From contig JAJFHW010000318.1 of assembly GCA_021775385.1 (NCBI GenBank), positions 1 to 23,560 on the forward strand: a DNA stretch of 23,560 nucleotides, given 5' to 3'. The DNA comes from Hyphomicrobiales bacterium (GTDB lineage: Bacteria; Pseudomonadota; Alphaproteobacteria; Rhizobiales; HXMU1428-3). Both the position numbers and the translations under genes were made by a program. The notes below the pieces were generated by a model. The model had not been told where the DNA came from. It did not search any database and worked only from the letters and a program-made list of their open reading frames with translations. Positions 1 to 8,055 of the stretch are shown piece after piece; position 1 is the first letter of the stretch; the number at the start of each line of letters is the position of its first letter.

Positions 1-176
1 GCAAATTGAGCCAAGCCTTGGCCCAGTAAACCAGCTTTACCAAACGCTGAAACACAAATCCATTTGCGTTTCCCTTTAGCTAATGCTGGTGATGAAAGAG
101 TACTAGCTGCACTCAGGCCAACAGCACCAGCTGCCAAGCCCGTTCCGGCCTTTTTAATAAAGTCACGACGTTTCAT
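1..176 (-). CDS. TRAP-type solute-binding protein, N-terminal fragment (Tat signal)
   Basis: Only the first 58 codons lie in the window; the gene runs off the left edge. The protein begins MKRRDFIKKAGTGLAAGAVG and continues through an Ala/Ser-rich hydrophobic stretch to an SPALA cleavage-like site near residue 33, so it carries a twin-arginine (RRDF) export signal. The start of the mature part (KRKWICVSAFGKAGLLGQG) resembles Tat-exported DctP/TakP-type periplasmic binding proteins of TRAP transporters, which capture organic acids or keto acids for a membrane permease. The start codon is supported by a GGGGAGA ribosome-binding site just upstream. It diverges from a Cache-domain two-component system, a common arrangement for regulated TRAP uptake. 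The Tat signal is clear. The TRAP assignment rests on a short stretch and could be another Tat-exported periplasmic protein. Confidence 0.6.
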   Translation of the reverse strand, partial: MKRRDFIKKAGTGLAAGAVGLSAASTLSSPALAKGKRKWICVSAFGKAGLLGQGLAQF

Positions 177-300
177 GTTTTATCTCCCCAGAGATTAAAT
201 TTAACTGCGAATTATTTCTTTATCTTATTAAAAGTTTTTTTAATCTTAAAAATAGAAGGTGATCAAAAAAACTATACTAAAGACATAGGCCCTAGTATTA

Positions 301-317
301 TCAATCAACATGATTGA
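301..317. promoter_or_regulatory. Inverted repeat in divergent promoter region (candidate operator)
   Basis: TCAATC (301-306) and GATTGA (312-317) form a perfect 6-bp inverted repeat around AACAT. It lies in the 239-base gap between the divergent TRAP binding-protein gene and the two-component genes. Its position suits a site for the NarL/LuxR-type response regulator encoded next door, but nothing in the sequence proves binding. The rest of the gap is A/T-rich; no sigma-70 promoter with both boxes well matched was found. Confidence 0.35.
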
Positions 318-415
318 GCATAATTCGTATCATCAGGTAGTAAAATAACTATAATTTGCATGAGTAGCATTAACTAGGCAGCTCAAATACCAAGTAATAC
401 CTAGAGATATAAGGG

Positions 416-1876
416 GTGAAGAATGATACATTGCTCAGCACCCCGATAGACTTTAACTTTGAAAAGAAACAGTCAAGTAACATCATGAATTTAAGACAAA
501 AAATTCTATTATTAGCAACGGTGCCGCTTATTTTAGCTGTCTCTGCTATTACGCTACTAGTCTCTTATCAAGCGCAAACTCTTTCGAAAGAAGAAATCAC
601 TTCTTTTCGAAGAAACATGCTCGACGCAAAAAAATCAGAGTTACTCAATTACTTACGCTTAGCGCAAACATCCATTCGCCATATTTATGAAACAGCAGGT
701 ACTAATGACGCTTTTGCCAAATCACAAGTACGAAATATCTTAAACGCCCTAACCTACGGAACTGACGGCTATTTCTTTGTTTATGACTATAACGGGTTAA
801 ATCTTGTTCACCCCAAACAACCCCACCGCGTTGGCAATAATTGGTGGCATCTAACAGATAGTAAAGGTGACAAGGTCATCCAAAACCTCATCCTCAAAGC
901 TCAACAAGGCGGCGGATATCATAATTATTATTGGGAAAAACCATCAACCGGTAAAATCGCAGAAAAAATCAGTTACGCTATTCCACTAACAAAATGGAAA
1001 TGGATGCTAGGCACCGGACTTTATATCGACAATGTCAACCAGCAAGTCAAAACCATCGAAAATGAAGTCTCTGAACGCATAAGCCAGACAACTGTAATCA
1101 TCCTTATAATCACCCTAGTCTCTTTAATTCTTGTTTTTATAACCGGCATCTTAATCAATCTACATGAACGCAGATTAGCAGATGAAAAATTGAAACAACT
1201 AACCCAACGCATCGTAGAAACTCAAGAAGAAGAACGGGGCCGGGTTGCAAGAGAGCTACATGACAGCATCAGCCAAATCCTTGTATCAGTAAAATTCGCC
1301 CAAGAGCTCTCTTTAACTAAACTTTTAAACAAAGACCCAACAGTGCAAAGCTCACTAGAAAAAAGCAATGATGCTCTGCACATAGCTATCAAAGAAGTAA
1401 GGCGAATATCAAAAGACTTACGCCCAAGATCATTAGATGATCTAGGCCTCTCTCCGGCATTAAAAAGCTTGGCGGAAGAATTCGCTGAACGAAACGGTAT
1501 GGAACTAACCATAAAGACAGTTGCATTTAATAACCTACTCCCCAAAGAAGTGAAAACAACACTCTATCGTGTGGCACAAGAAGCTCTCACAAACATAGAG
1601 CGACATGCACAAGCCAAGCATGTCAAAATAAAACTCTCCGCTCCTAAAGGTATCGTAACTCTATCAATCACAGATGATGGTAATGGCTTTAAAAACAATT
1701 ACGCAACAACAAGAACTAATCCTCTAACCGGGATCGGCCTTCGTAACATGCAAGAGCGAATAGAGCATCACAACGGAGAATTAAAAATATTATCCTCAAA
1801 CAGAGGAACAACCATCAGAGCAATAATGCCAAAAAAACTATTACAAACAAATTCAGAAACAAGCCTAAGCGCATAA
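416..1876 (+). CDS. Cache-domain sensor histidine kinase (NarX/DegS type, HisKA_3)
   Basis: This is the membrane sensor kinase of a two-component system. Counting from the GTG at 416, there is a transmembrane helix at about residues 28-50. An extracytoplasmic single Cache (sCache_2-like) domain follows at about 55-205, with the typical DGYFFVYDYNG and GTGLYIDN segments. A second helix lies at about 226-248. The HisKA_3 dimerisation helix carries the phospho-acceptor His282 in RELHDSISQ. The HATPase domain shows Asn393 of the N-box, DDGNGF (420-425) and a GIGL glycine loop (439-442). The start is uncertain: GTG416 has a purine-rich AAGGGG almost touching it, whereas ATG485 (MNLRQKILLL) gives a more usual N-terminus but has no clear ribosome-binding site. 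The partner regulator follows 54 bases downstream. The ligand is probably a small organic acid, an inference from the Cache domain and the adjacent binding protein. Confidence 0.9.
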   Translation: MKNDTLLSTPIDFNFEKKQSSNIMNLRQKILLLATVPLILAVSAITLLVSYQAQTLSKEEITSFRRNMLDAKKSELLNYLRLAQTSIRHIYETAGTNDAFAKSQVRNILNALTYGTDGYFFVYDYNGLNLVHPKQPHRVGNNWWHLTDSKGDKVIQNLILKAQQGGGYHNYYWEKPSTGKIAEKISYAIPLTKWKWMLGTGLYIDNVNQQVKTIENEVSERISQTTVIILIITLVSLILVFITGILINLHERRLADEKLKQLTQRIVETQEEERGRVARELHDSISQILVSVKFAQELSLTKLLNKDPTVQSSLEKSNDALHIAIKEVRRISKDLRPRSLDDLGLSPALKSLAEEFAERNGMELTIKTVAFNNLLPKEVKTTLYRVAQEALTNIERHAQAKHVKIKLSAPKGIVTLSITDDGNGFKNNYATTRTNPLTGIGLRNMQERIEHHNGELKILSSNRGTTIRAIMPKKLLQTNSETSLSA

Positions 1877-1930
1877 TTAAAAATCCAAGCGCTTTTTAAA
1901 AAACCGTCTAATTGGGGAAAAGAATTTAAG

Positions 1931-2590
1931 ATGGAAGATAATTTAAAAATTCGCGTTCTAATTGCAGATGATCACCCACTAGTTATGGATGGTATTCAGT
2001 CATGTTTAGATTTATACCCTCACATTGAAGTCGTCGGACAAGCAAAAACTGGCAAAGAAGCATTAGAAAAAGCAAGAACCCTCGCACCTGACATTGTCCT
2101 GATGGATATTAACATGCCAGAGCTAAATGGCTTAGATGCTACGGAAATTTTCCAGGAAAATAATAAAGAAATAAAAGTCCTCATTTTAAGCATGCATGAT
2201 AATCGTGAATATATCAGTAGCGCCCTAAGAAACGGTGCCAGAGGTTATATTCTAAAAGATGTCTCATCTAAAGAAATCGTCACCGCTATCGAGGCCGTTT
2301 ATCGCGGAGGAACTTATTTTAGTTCCGGCATTTCAGAAATCCTAATGGCTCATGAGGACGACACTACAAGCGGCCCCTTAACAACAAGAGAACAAACAAT
2401 TCTTCTATTGTTAACAGAAGGCAATAGTAACAAACATATTGCTCGCCATCTTGATATTAGTGTACGCACCGTTGAAACTCATCGAAGAAACATCAAACGA
2501 AAACTAAACATCTCTTCAACAGCAGGTCTCACAAAATACGCGATTGAAAATGGCTTAGTGAAATCCGCAAAACAAATGAAACCATATTAA
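1931..2590 (+). CDS. NarL/LuxR-family response regulator
   Basis: This 219-residue protein is a two-domain response regulator. The receiver domain (about 7-125) has the acidic pair Asp13/Asp14, the phospho-acceptor Asp59 in VLMDINMP, the conserved Ser87 and Lys109. A GerE/LuxR helix-turn-helix spans about 149-207 (LTTREQTILLLLTEG, then ISVRTVETHRRNIKRKL). It follows the HisKA_3 kinase by 54 bases on the same strand, so the two form a cognate pair and very probably one transcript. A GGGG-type ribosome-binding site lies upstream. Likely targets include the divergent TRAP-type transporter gene at the left edge, by analogy with other kinase/regulator pairs beside transporters; that target is inferred. 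The gene ends 4 bases before the convergent LysR gene. Confidence 0.93.
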   Translation: MEDNLKIRVLIADDHPLVMDGIQSCLDLYPHIEVVGQAKTGKEALEKARTLAPDIVLMDINMPELNGLDATEIFQENNKEIKVLILSMHDNREYISSALRNGARGYILKDVSSKEIVTAIEAVYRGGTYFSSGISEILMAHEDDTTSGPLTTREQTILLLLTEGNSNKHIARHLDISVRTVETHRRNIKRKLNISSTAGLTKYAIENGLVKSAKQMKPY

Positions 2591-2594
2591 GAGA

Positions 2595-3467
2595 TTAGTT
2601 TTTTTCTTCCCTCATAAATTCCATAAAAGCCAAAATCCGCGCTGATCGAATAAGGTCGGGGTGAGTTAAAATCCATATAGAATTAGAGTGAATAGAAAAA
2701 GGAATTTCACCAACCACCTCTAAATCTGGAGCTTGATCTCCTACATAAAAAGGAAGAGCAGCAACCCCTAAACCTTGTAAACAAAGGTGATAAAGCCCAC
2801 TAAAATTGCTAGCGGTCGCAGCAACAGAACCAGGTGCTATCTTGCTTAAAACATACTGGTTCATCGGCAATTGAGATAAATTTTCATTCAATAAAATAAA
2901 ATCAAAGCTCTTATAATCTTCAACTAATTTTATCTTTTTCTTTCTTTTCTCAGTCAAATAAGCACGGTGTGCATAAAGCCTAATGTGAATAGGAGCAAGC
3001 TCACGCCCAACCATATAATCAGGCTGGCGGTTCATCGAAGGAAGAACAATATCAGCTTCCCTTTTAGATAAATTTTTGTGCCGGTTATCAACCTCAACAT
3101 TCAAAACGATATCTGGGTAGAGTTTCTTGAATTTCTTGATGAAAGGAGGAAGCCAAAAAAAACCGATCGTATCAGTCGTCGAAATTCTTATTTCACCACT
3201 TAAACGAACATCTTGCCCAATAACTTGTCGTTCAACTTGGTCAATTTCATCCTTAAGATGCAATACAGAGTTAAGTATTTTTTCTCCGCTTGCCGTCAAA
3301 ACATATCCTGTTTTATGACGTTCAAACAAACGAACCTCTAATCGCGCCTCAAGAGCATTTAATCGCCTGAGCACTGTTGTATGAGAAACTTGCAATTTCT
3401 TCCCGGCCTTTAGCAAAGAGCCAGCCTCAGCCAGAGCTAAAAACACACGATAATCATCCCAGTTCAT
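2595..3467 (-). CDS. LysR-family transcriptional regulator
   Basis: This is a 290-residue regulator starting MNWDDYRVFLALAEAGSL, with the LysR winged helix-turn-helix in the first ~60 residues (KLQVSHTTVLRRLNALE, FERHKTGYVLT). A periplasmic-binding-protein-like co-inducer domain follows from about residue 85. The ATG at 3467 was chosen over a longer in-frame reading back to 3536 because AAGGAA sits about 8 bases upstream of it and LysR proteins normally begin right at this helix. It diverges from the yceI-like gene, and the intergenic region holds dyad symmetry overlapping the 5' leader, typical of a LysR regulator that controls itself and the divergent genes. The effector is unknown. Its 3' end meets the response-regulator gene tail-to-tail. 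Confidence 0.9.
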   Translation of the reverse strand: MNWDDYRVFLALAEAGSLLKAGKKLQVSHTTVLRRLNALEARLEVRLFERHKTGYVLTASGEKILNSVLHLKDEIDQVERQVIGQDVRLSGEIRISTTDTIGFFWLPPFIKKFKKLYPDIVLNVEVDNRHKNLSKREADIVLPSMNRQPDYMVGRELAPIHIRLYAHRAYLTEKRKKKIKLVEDYKSFDFILLNENLSQLPMNQYVLSKIAPGSVAATASNFSGLYHLCLQGLGVAALPFYVGDQAPDLEVVGEIPFSIHSNSIWILTHPDLIRSARILAFMEFMREEKN

Positions 3468-3483
3468 TCCATATTCCTTAAAG

Positions 3484-3516
3484 ATTGCATCAAACACAGA
3501 TGTGCAATTACGCACA
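3484..3516. promoter_or_regulatory. Overlapping dyads, candidate LysR operator
   Basis: Two overlapping inverted repeats lie between the LysR and yceI-like starts. TGTGC-N6-GCACA covers 3501-3516, and ATTGC-N15-GCAAT covers 3484-3508 with further inner pairing. A related ACTG/CAGT pair with TGCA steps lies at 3522-3545. Their location, just upstream of the LysR start codon, fits autoregulation plus control of the divergent genes. CATAAT at 3546 could serve as a -10 box for the yceI-like gene, but its -35 partner is poor. Confidence 0.45.
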
Positions 3517-3605
3517 CAAAAACTGCAAAATAACAAATTTACAGTGCATAATAATTCAGCAACAATAAAGGGAATATTTAATCATTTCCAAAAAGGACGC
3601 TAAAA

Positions 3606-4187
3606 GTGAAACATATTCTCAGTCTCATAACAGCGATTACAATAGTAGTAGCTACAACAAACCTCGCTCAAGCAGCAGATAAATATAATCTAGATCCAAG
3701 ACATACAAACATCATCTGGAAAGCTGGTCATTTGGGTTTCTCATTTCCATCAGGAAAGTTCACTAAGACAGAAGGTACTCTCATCTTAGATGAAAAGGAT
3801 CTATCAAAAAGTAAAATTGAAGTCACAATCAATCTAGCAACTATAACAACAGGAGAGAAAAAATTTGATGGGCATCTCTCCAGTCCAGATTTTTTCAATG
3901 TAAAAAAATATAAAGTCGCCAAATTCAAATCTACTAAAGTTATTATGAAGACAGCCAATCAAGCAAACATACACGGCGCTCTTACTCTAAACGGCATAAC
4001 AAAGCCGGTCATTTTGAATGCCAAACTAAATAAAATAGGCCCAAGCCCAGCCACGAAGCTGAAAACAGCAGGCTTTTCAGCAACCACAACAATCAAACGT
4101 TCAGAGTTTGGCATCAATTTTGGCCTCCCAGCAATAGAAGACAACGTAAGAATAGATATTGAAACAGAAGCTATCTTAGCTAAATAA
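3606..4187 (+). CDS. YceI-family periplasmic lipid/isoprenoid-binding protein
   Basis: The start is GTG, preceded by AAGGA. The 193-residue product begins with a Sec signal peptide (residues 1-23, cleavage after AQA) and then a YceI lipocalin-like beta-barrel. Recognisable segments are YNLDPRHTNIIWKAGHLGFS near the mature N-terminus, GTLILDEKDLSKSKIEVTI, KKFDGHLSSPDFFNV, GALTLNGITKPV and KRSEFGINFGLPAIEDNVRI. Members of this family hold polyisoprenoid or quinone-like lipids in the barrel. The gene is followed after 24 bases by a glutathionyl-hydroquinone reductase gene, suggesting an operon concerned with quinone or oxidative stress, under the divergent LysR regulator. The ligand is not visible from the sequence. 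Confidence 0.92.
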   Translation: MKHILSLITAITIVVATTNLAQAADKYNLDPRHTNIIWKAGHLGFSFPSGKFTKTEGTLILDEKDLSKSKIEVTINLATITTGEKKFDGHLSSPDFFNVKKYKVAKFKSTKVIMKTANQANIHGALTLNGITKPVILNAKLNKIGPSPATKLKTAGFSATTTIKRSEFGINFGLPAIEDNVRIDIETEAILAK

Positions 4188-4211
4188 CAACTACAAAAAG
4201 GTAACGAGAAA

Positions 4212-5156
4212 ATGTTAGTTGATGGCAAATGGAGTAAAGATTTTCACCCCGTTCAAGGCACCGATAAAACAGGCGGCTTCGTAAGAAAGCCCTCTTCCTT
4301 TAGAGAAAAAATTGGTTCCCCTAAATTCAAAGCCGAAAAAAATCGCTACCATTTATTCGTTGCCTACATCTGCCCCTGGGCTTGTAGAACTTTAGCTCTG
4401 CGTTCATTAAAAGGACTGGAAGATATAATCTCAATCAGCATCGTTGAACCTCAGCTAACATCAAAAGGATGGAAGTTTGGTTCCTATCCTGGTGCAACAG
4501 GGCCAGATGAAATTTTAAACGCAACCTATATGCATGAAATTTATACAAAATCTGACCCTACTTATACAGGAAGAGCAACCGTCCCTGTTCTTTGGGACAA
4601 ACAAAGCCAAACCGTCATCAATAATGAATCCTCAGAAATCATTAAGATGCTCAATAACGATTTTAATGAATTGCTTGAAGTAGAAGAAAACGAAAAAGCC
4701 AAAATCAATTTATATCCAGATCATTTAAAAAAAGAGATAGATGAATTAAATGAATGGCTCTACCCCCGCATCAATAACGGTGTCTACAAAACGGGGTTCG
4801 CAACAACCCAAATAGCCTATGAAGAAGCCTACTCAGTTTTATTTCAATCATTAGACAAACTAGAAACTCGCTTAGGAACCAACTCGCCTTATCTCTTCGG
4901 TGAACAACTCACTCTAAGTGACATCCATCTTTTCATGACACTCATCCGGTTTGACCTTGCTTATTATAGTTTATTCAAAGCAAACCTAAACCACATTTCT
5001 GATTACCCAAATTTGTCAGCTTACACAAAACGAATATATGACATACCCGCCATCAAGAGCACGGTAAACAGTGATCATATAAAACAAGGCTATTATTCAA
5101 TCAAAGCGTTGAACCCAACAGGCATCGTACCAATCGGCCCAAAGAAGCCTTTCTAA
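4212..5156 (+). CDS. Glutathionyl-hydroquinone reductase (Xi/omega-like glutathione S-transferase)
   Basis: The 314-residue protein matches the ECM4/YqjG group of Cys-type glutathione transferases in length and layout. An N-terminal extension (SFREKIGSPKFKAEKNRYHL) leads into a thioredoxin-like domain with CPWACR, where Cys54 is the catalytic cysteine. The VPVLWD and NNESSEII segments bind glutathione, and an all-helical C-terminal domain (about 165-300) includes LTLSDIHLFMTLIRFD. Such enzymes reduce glutathionyl-hydroquinones to free hydroquinones using glutathione and act in the cytoplasm. It lies 24 bases behind the yceI-like gene with a purine-rich AAGGTAACGAG leader, so the two are probably co-transcribed. 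A pairing of a quinone-type lipid-binding protein and a hydroquinone reductase is consistent with quinone stress handling; that link is inferred. Confidence 0.9.
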   Translation: MLVDGKWSKDFHPVQGTDKTGGFVRKPSSFREKIGSPKFKAEKNRYHLFVAYICPWACRTLALRSLKGLEDIISISIVEPQLTSKGWKFGSYPGATGPDEILNATYMHEIYTKSDPTYTGRATVPVLWDKQSQTVINNESSEIIKMLNNDFNELLEVEENEKAKINLYPDHLKKEIDELNEWLYPRINNGVYKTGFATTQIAYEEAYSVLFQSLDKLETRLGTNSPYLFGEQLTLSDIHLFMTLIRFDLAYYSLFKANLNHISDYPNLSAYTKRIYDIPAIKSTVNSDHIKQGYYSIKALNPTGIVPIGPKKPF

Positions 5157-5220
5157 AATTTAGTAACGTTGAGCTATAAAAAATTACCCAGCGCACGGAG
5201 AATACACCCACGTACTGTAA

Positions 5221-5283
5221 AACAAAAAAGCGCGGAAAGTAGAAATGGTTTAAAGAAAAAACCATCAATCAACTTTCCGCGCT
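5221..5283 (-). terminator. Rho-independent terminator with nested stem (acyltransferase gene)
   Basis: AGCGCGGAAAGT (5229-5240) pairs perfectly with ACTTTCCGCGCT (5272-5283). Inside it, ATGGTTT (5245-5251) pairs with AAACCAT (5259-5265). Read on the minus strand the structure follows the acyltransferase stop codon and is succeeded by a T-rich run (CTTTTTTG), so it terminates that gene. On the plus strand no T-run follows, so it is a less obvious end for the transferase operon at 5156. Confidence 0.8.
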
Positions 5284-5326
5284 CCCCCATCAAAATGGAA
5301 TGAAACTATGGGTAAAAGAAAAAACT

Positions 5327-6424
5327 TTATATAAATGAGAGAGAATATTTATCTCGAACCCCATCAACTAACTTAGCAAAAAACTTTCGTGTCGGTTTCT
5401 CTAAAAACAAATGCAGCAGACCACAAAAGAAAATCACAAGCGTCATAATGACAACAACCGATAAAACAACATGATCAGCCACCACAAAGTTTCTCATCAA
5501 CGCGTAGCCAACTTCCTGGTGAAACAAATAAAGCGGATATGAAATCCCACCAAGTAAAAGAGCGACCCCGCTAAAACGTTTAATCTGCGGAGCAAGCAAA
5601 GCTAAATACACCACCCCAATAGTAAAGACCGCATAACCAAAGGCTGGTAAATAATCCATCGTTCCTTGAAAATTTGGTAAAAAATCTTGCGTATCTAATT
5701 TTTGCACCCCAAGCGTTAACGAAAGCGCACTGGCCAGTAACAACATCACATGATAAAACGTCCAGCCCTTTTTCCAACCATGCCAAAGCACCATGCCGCC
5801 TACAAAGGCACCAGCAAAATAAGAAATAAACACACGCTCAAAAATCACATGTTCAATGAATAAATTATTAGCAAAGCTAATCCCTAACCAAATGGCACAA
5901 ATCAACAGCATGCGTTTATGAAAAACACCAAGCGCAATCAAAACAGTGGCAAAGCCATAAAAAATAAATTCATAAAACAAAGTCCAATAAACCCCATCCA
6001 CAAATTCAAAACCAAACACCTGCGGCGCAAGCGTAAAGTTCGCAATAAATTGTGGAACAGAAAGAGGATCAGGCGTTCCTAAAAAGGTGAGGAGAATAAA
6101 GCTGAATATAAGACAAATCCAAAACCCAGGCATCAGACGCAAAACCCGGTTCAAGGCAAACTTAACTGGGTGAATATTAGAGCTAACATGCGCAATCACA
6201 AAACCAGAGAGAACAAAAAAGATCGGCACGCCCAAATAGCCCATCTTTAAAAAGGAAGCAAAAATCCCCTCAGGTGGCTGATACCCCGTCTTCCCCCAAG
6301 AGGGACCGATAAAACCATAATGCGTCATAACCACCCAAAGAGAAGCCAGAAAACGCACAATATCCAAATTAGCAACATATTCCCGCGGCTGATCAGAAGC
6401 AGTTGGGATAATTAAACGAGCCAT
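5327..6424 (-). CDS. Acyltransferase family 3 membrane protein (OatA/OafA-like)
   Basis: The 365-residue protein has about ten hydrophobic helices spread along its length. The N-terminal signature of membrane acyltransferase-3 proteins is present: NLDIVRFLASLWVVMTHYG, in which Arg24 and His35 form the family's R-x10-H motif. Further family features are YLGVPIFFVLSGF and, near the C-terminus, YPLYLFHQEVG. Such proteins transfer acyl (usually acetyl) groups from the cytoplasm to extracytoplasmic sugars of LPS O-antigen, exopolysaccharide or peptidoglycan. There is no SGNH domain, so it is the single-domain form. The start is backed by a strong AAGGAGAG site. It is isolated, with its own terminator at 5221-5283 and no sugar-biosynthesis genes nearby, so the acceptor cannot be named. 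Confidence 0.88.
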   Translation of the reverse strand: MARLIIPTASDQPREYVANLDIVRFLASLWVVMTHYGFIGPSWGKTGYQPPEGIFASFLKMGYLGVPIFFVLSGFVIAHVSSNIHPVKFALNRVLRLMPGFWICLIFSFILLTFLGTPDPLSVPQFIANFTLAPQVFGFEFVDGVYWTLFYEFIFYGFATVLIALGVFHKRMLLICAIWLGISFANNLFIEHVIFERVFISYFAGAFVGGMVLWHGWKKGWTFYHVMLLLASALSLTLGVQKLDTQDFLPNFQGTMDYLPAFGYAVFTIGVVYLALLAPQIKRFSGVALLLGGISYPLYLFHQEVGYALMRNFVVADHVVLSVVVIMTLVIFFCGLLHLFLEKPTRKFFAKLVDGVRDKYSLSFI

Positions 6425-6537
6425 AATCTCTCCTTTAGCTTGCCCTCAGCTACCATAAAAAGGAAAATAAAAGCAATCGTTTACCAAAAGAAGAGTTAAC
6501 TCTAAGACGTTCAAACCAACAAATTTATTTAGCAATT

Positions 6538-6705
6538 GTGATCCACCTCTCACCTAACTGCGTTTACCTAAGTGTTAATCGAGCGATAAACGGCCTAAAA
6601 TATAAGAGAAACTTAAAAATAAAAATTGATCCTAGCTTTGGCATTAGCCCAAAACTAGAATTTACAACAAAAGATATCACGGCAAATATTGGTGAAACGG
6701 GATAG
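6538..6705 (+). other. Weak small open frame in the 370-base gap between acyltransferase and patatin genes
   Basis: In the gap 6425-6794 there is an open frame that could start at GTG 6538 and ends with TAG at 6703-6705, giving about 55 residues ending in KLEFTTKDITANIGETG. I see no ribosome-binding site, and the frame also stays open upstream without an ATG. The C-terminal half reads like real protein (SFGISPKLEFTTKDI), so it may be a remnant or chance. I do not recognise it. The remainder of the gap is A/T-rich leader sequence for the patatin gene. Confidence 0.2.
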
Positions 6706-6794
6706 CATTACTATTTGTTTTTATTGATTTTTTTAACTATAGCATTTTAGGTGGATTTAGTAGATTATCTTAGTATGGTACCGGAGACATTAAA

Positions 6795-7973
6795 ATGAAC
6801 AGACATGTGTTAAGTGTTTTCATTGTGCTGATTTTTTTAGCCAGCTGTACTGCTTTTAAGCACAGTGCTGTCCCGGAAAAGCTTACAAATCAAGCCACAA
6901 TAATAAATTTCGATGAAATTAGATTTTTTGGCGATGCTGAGCCACGAAATGCAAGGCAGGTAGTTAAGAAAAAAATTGACCAATCAATAGCTAGCCGCCC
7001 GAACAAATGGGCACGAAACAAGGTTATTAATGTCAATTTTCTGATCATCACCGGTGGTGGCCCTGACGGGGCTTTTGGCGCGGGTTTGCTCAACGGCATG
7101 ACAGACGGAAGAAGGCGTCTGGATTTTGAAGTGATCACAGGTGTAAGTACAGGTGCTTTAATAGCACCTTTCGCTTTTCTTGGTCCCAAATATGATTACG
7201 CATTAAAAACAATTTATACTGAGACCAGCACAAAAGATATTGTACGCGATAGAGGTCTTATCGCTGGTTTCAACTCGGACGCCTTAGGCGATACAGAACC
7301 GCTGCAAAAACTAATAGCAAGTTATATCACTAAAGAATTTTTATCAGAAATCGCACATGAGTACAAACTCGGGCGGAGGTTATTTGTTGGAACGACTAAT
7401 CTCGATGCTCAGCGCCCCGTGATCTGGAATATGGGGGCAATTGCCACATATGGAAACGAGGAGGCTGTAAAACTCTTCCGCAAAGTGCTACTGGCATCAG
7501 CTGCAATCCCCGCCGCATTCCCACCTGTTAAATTTAATGTTACTGCAAACGGAGAACATTATGAAGAACTTCATGTGGACGGGGGAACAACAAATAACGC
7601 ATTCTTCCTGCCGTCGCGTGTCGGGTTAAAATCTTATTTAAGGCAGCTGGGTTTAAGGGTCAAGCCCACTATGTACGTACTTAGAAATTCACGCTCCGAT
7701 CCCTCATGGGAACCTGTTGAGCAAAAAACCATGGACATTGCCAATCGATCAATTTCCACATTGGTAAAACGATCAACAACCGGTGATCTTTACAGACTAT
7801 ATGTATTTACAAACAACAATCATGTAGGTTTTCGCATCATCGATGTCCCAAAAACATTCAAACTAAAACCTAAAGAACCTTTTGATCCAGACTATATGAC
7901 GAAGCTCTATTCCGTTGGATATGAGATTGGACGAAAACGCATAAGGTGGAAAACAAAACCGCCCGGTCTGTAA
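6795..7973 (+). CDS. Patatin-like phospholipase, predicted lipoprotein
   Basis: The 392-residue protein opens with a lipoprotein signal (hydrophobic residues 5-15, lipobox LASC with Cys18), so it is predicted to be lipid-anchored outside the cytoplasm. The patatin catalytic core follows: the glycine-rich oxyanion-hole segment GGGPDGAFGAG (87-97), the nucleophile elbow GVSTG with Ser118, and the dyad Asp262 in VDGGTTNN. These are the elements of patatin-type serine lipases/phospholipases, so an intact enzyme is expected. The start has GGAG upstream. It is flanked by unrelated genes on the other strand and looks like a single-gene unit. The substrate is unknown; membrane phospholipid turnover or an exported lipase are both possible. 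Confidence 0.9.
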   Translation: MNRHVLSVFIVLIFLASCTAFKHSAVPEKLTNQATIINFDEIRFFGDAEPRNARQVVKKKIDQSIASRPNKWARNKVINVNFLIITGGGPDGAFGAGLLNGMTDGRRRLDFEVITGVSTGALIAPFAFLGPKYDYALKTIYTETSTKDIVRDRGLIAGFNSDALGDTEPLQKLIASYITKEFLSEIAHEYKLGRRLFVGTTNLDAQRPVIWNMGAIATYGNEEAVKLFRKVLLASAAIPAAFPPVKFNVTANGEHYEELHVDGGTTNNAFFLPSRVGLKSYLRQLGLRVKPTMYVLRNSRSDPSWEPVEQKTMDIANRSISTLVKRSTTGDLYRLYVFTNNNHVGFRIIDVPKTFKLKPKEPFDPDYMTKLYSVGYEIGRKRIRWKTKPPGL

Positions 7974-8055
7974 TAGGCTCCCCCGGCTCAAGCTCTATCA
8001 TTTGACCGGAATCAACCGAGGGGATGTTTTTTGTCATTATTTCCACAAACATGCT

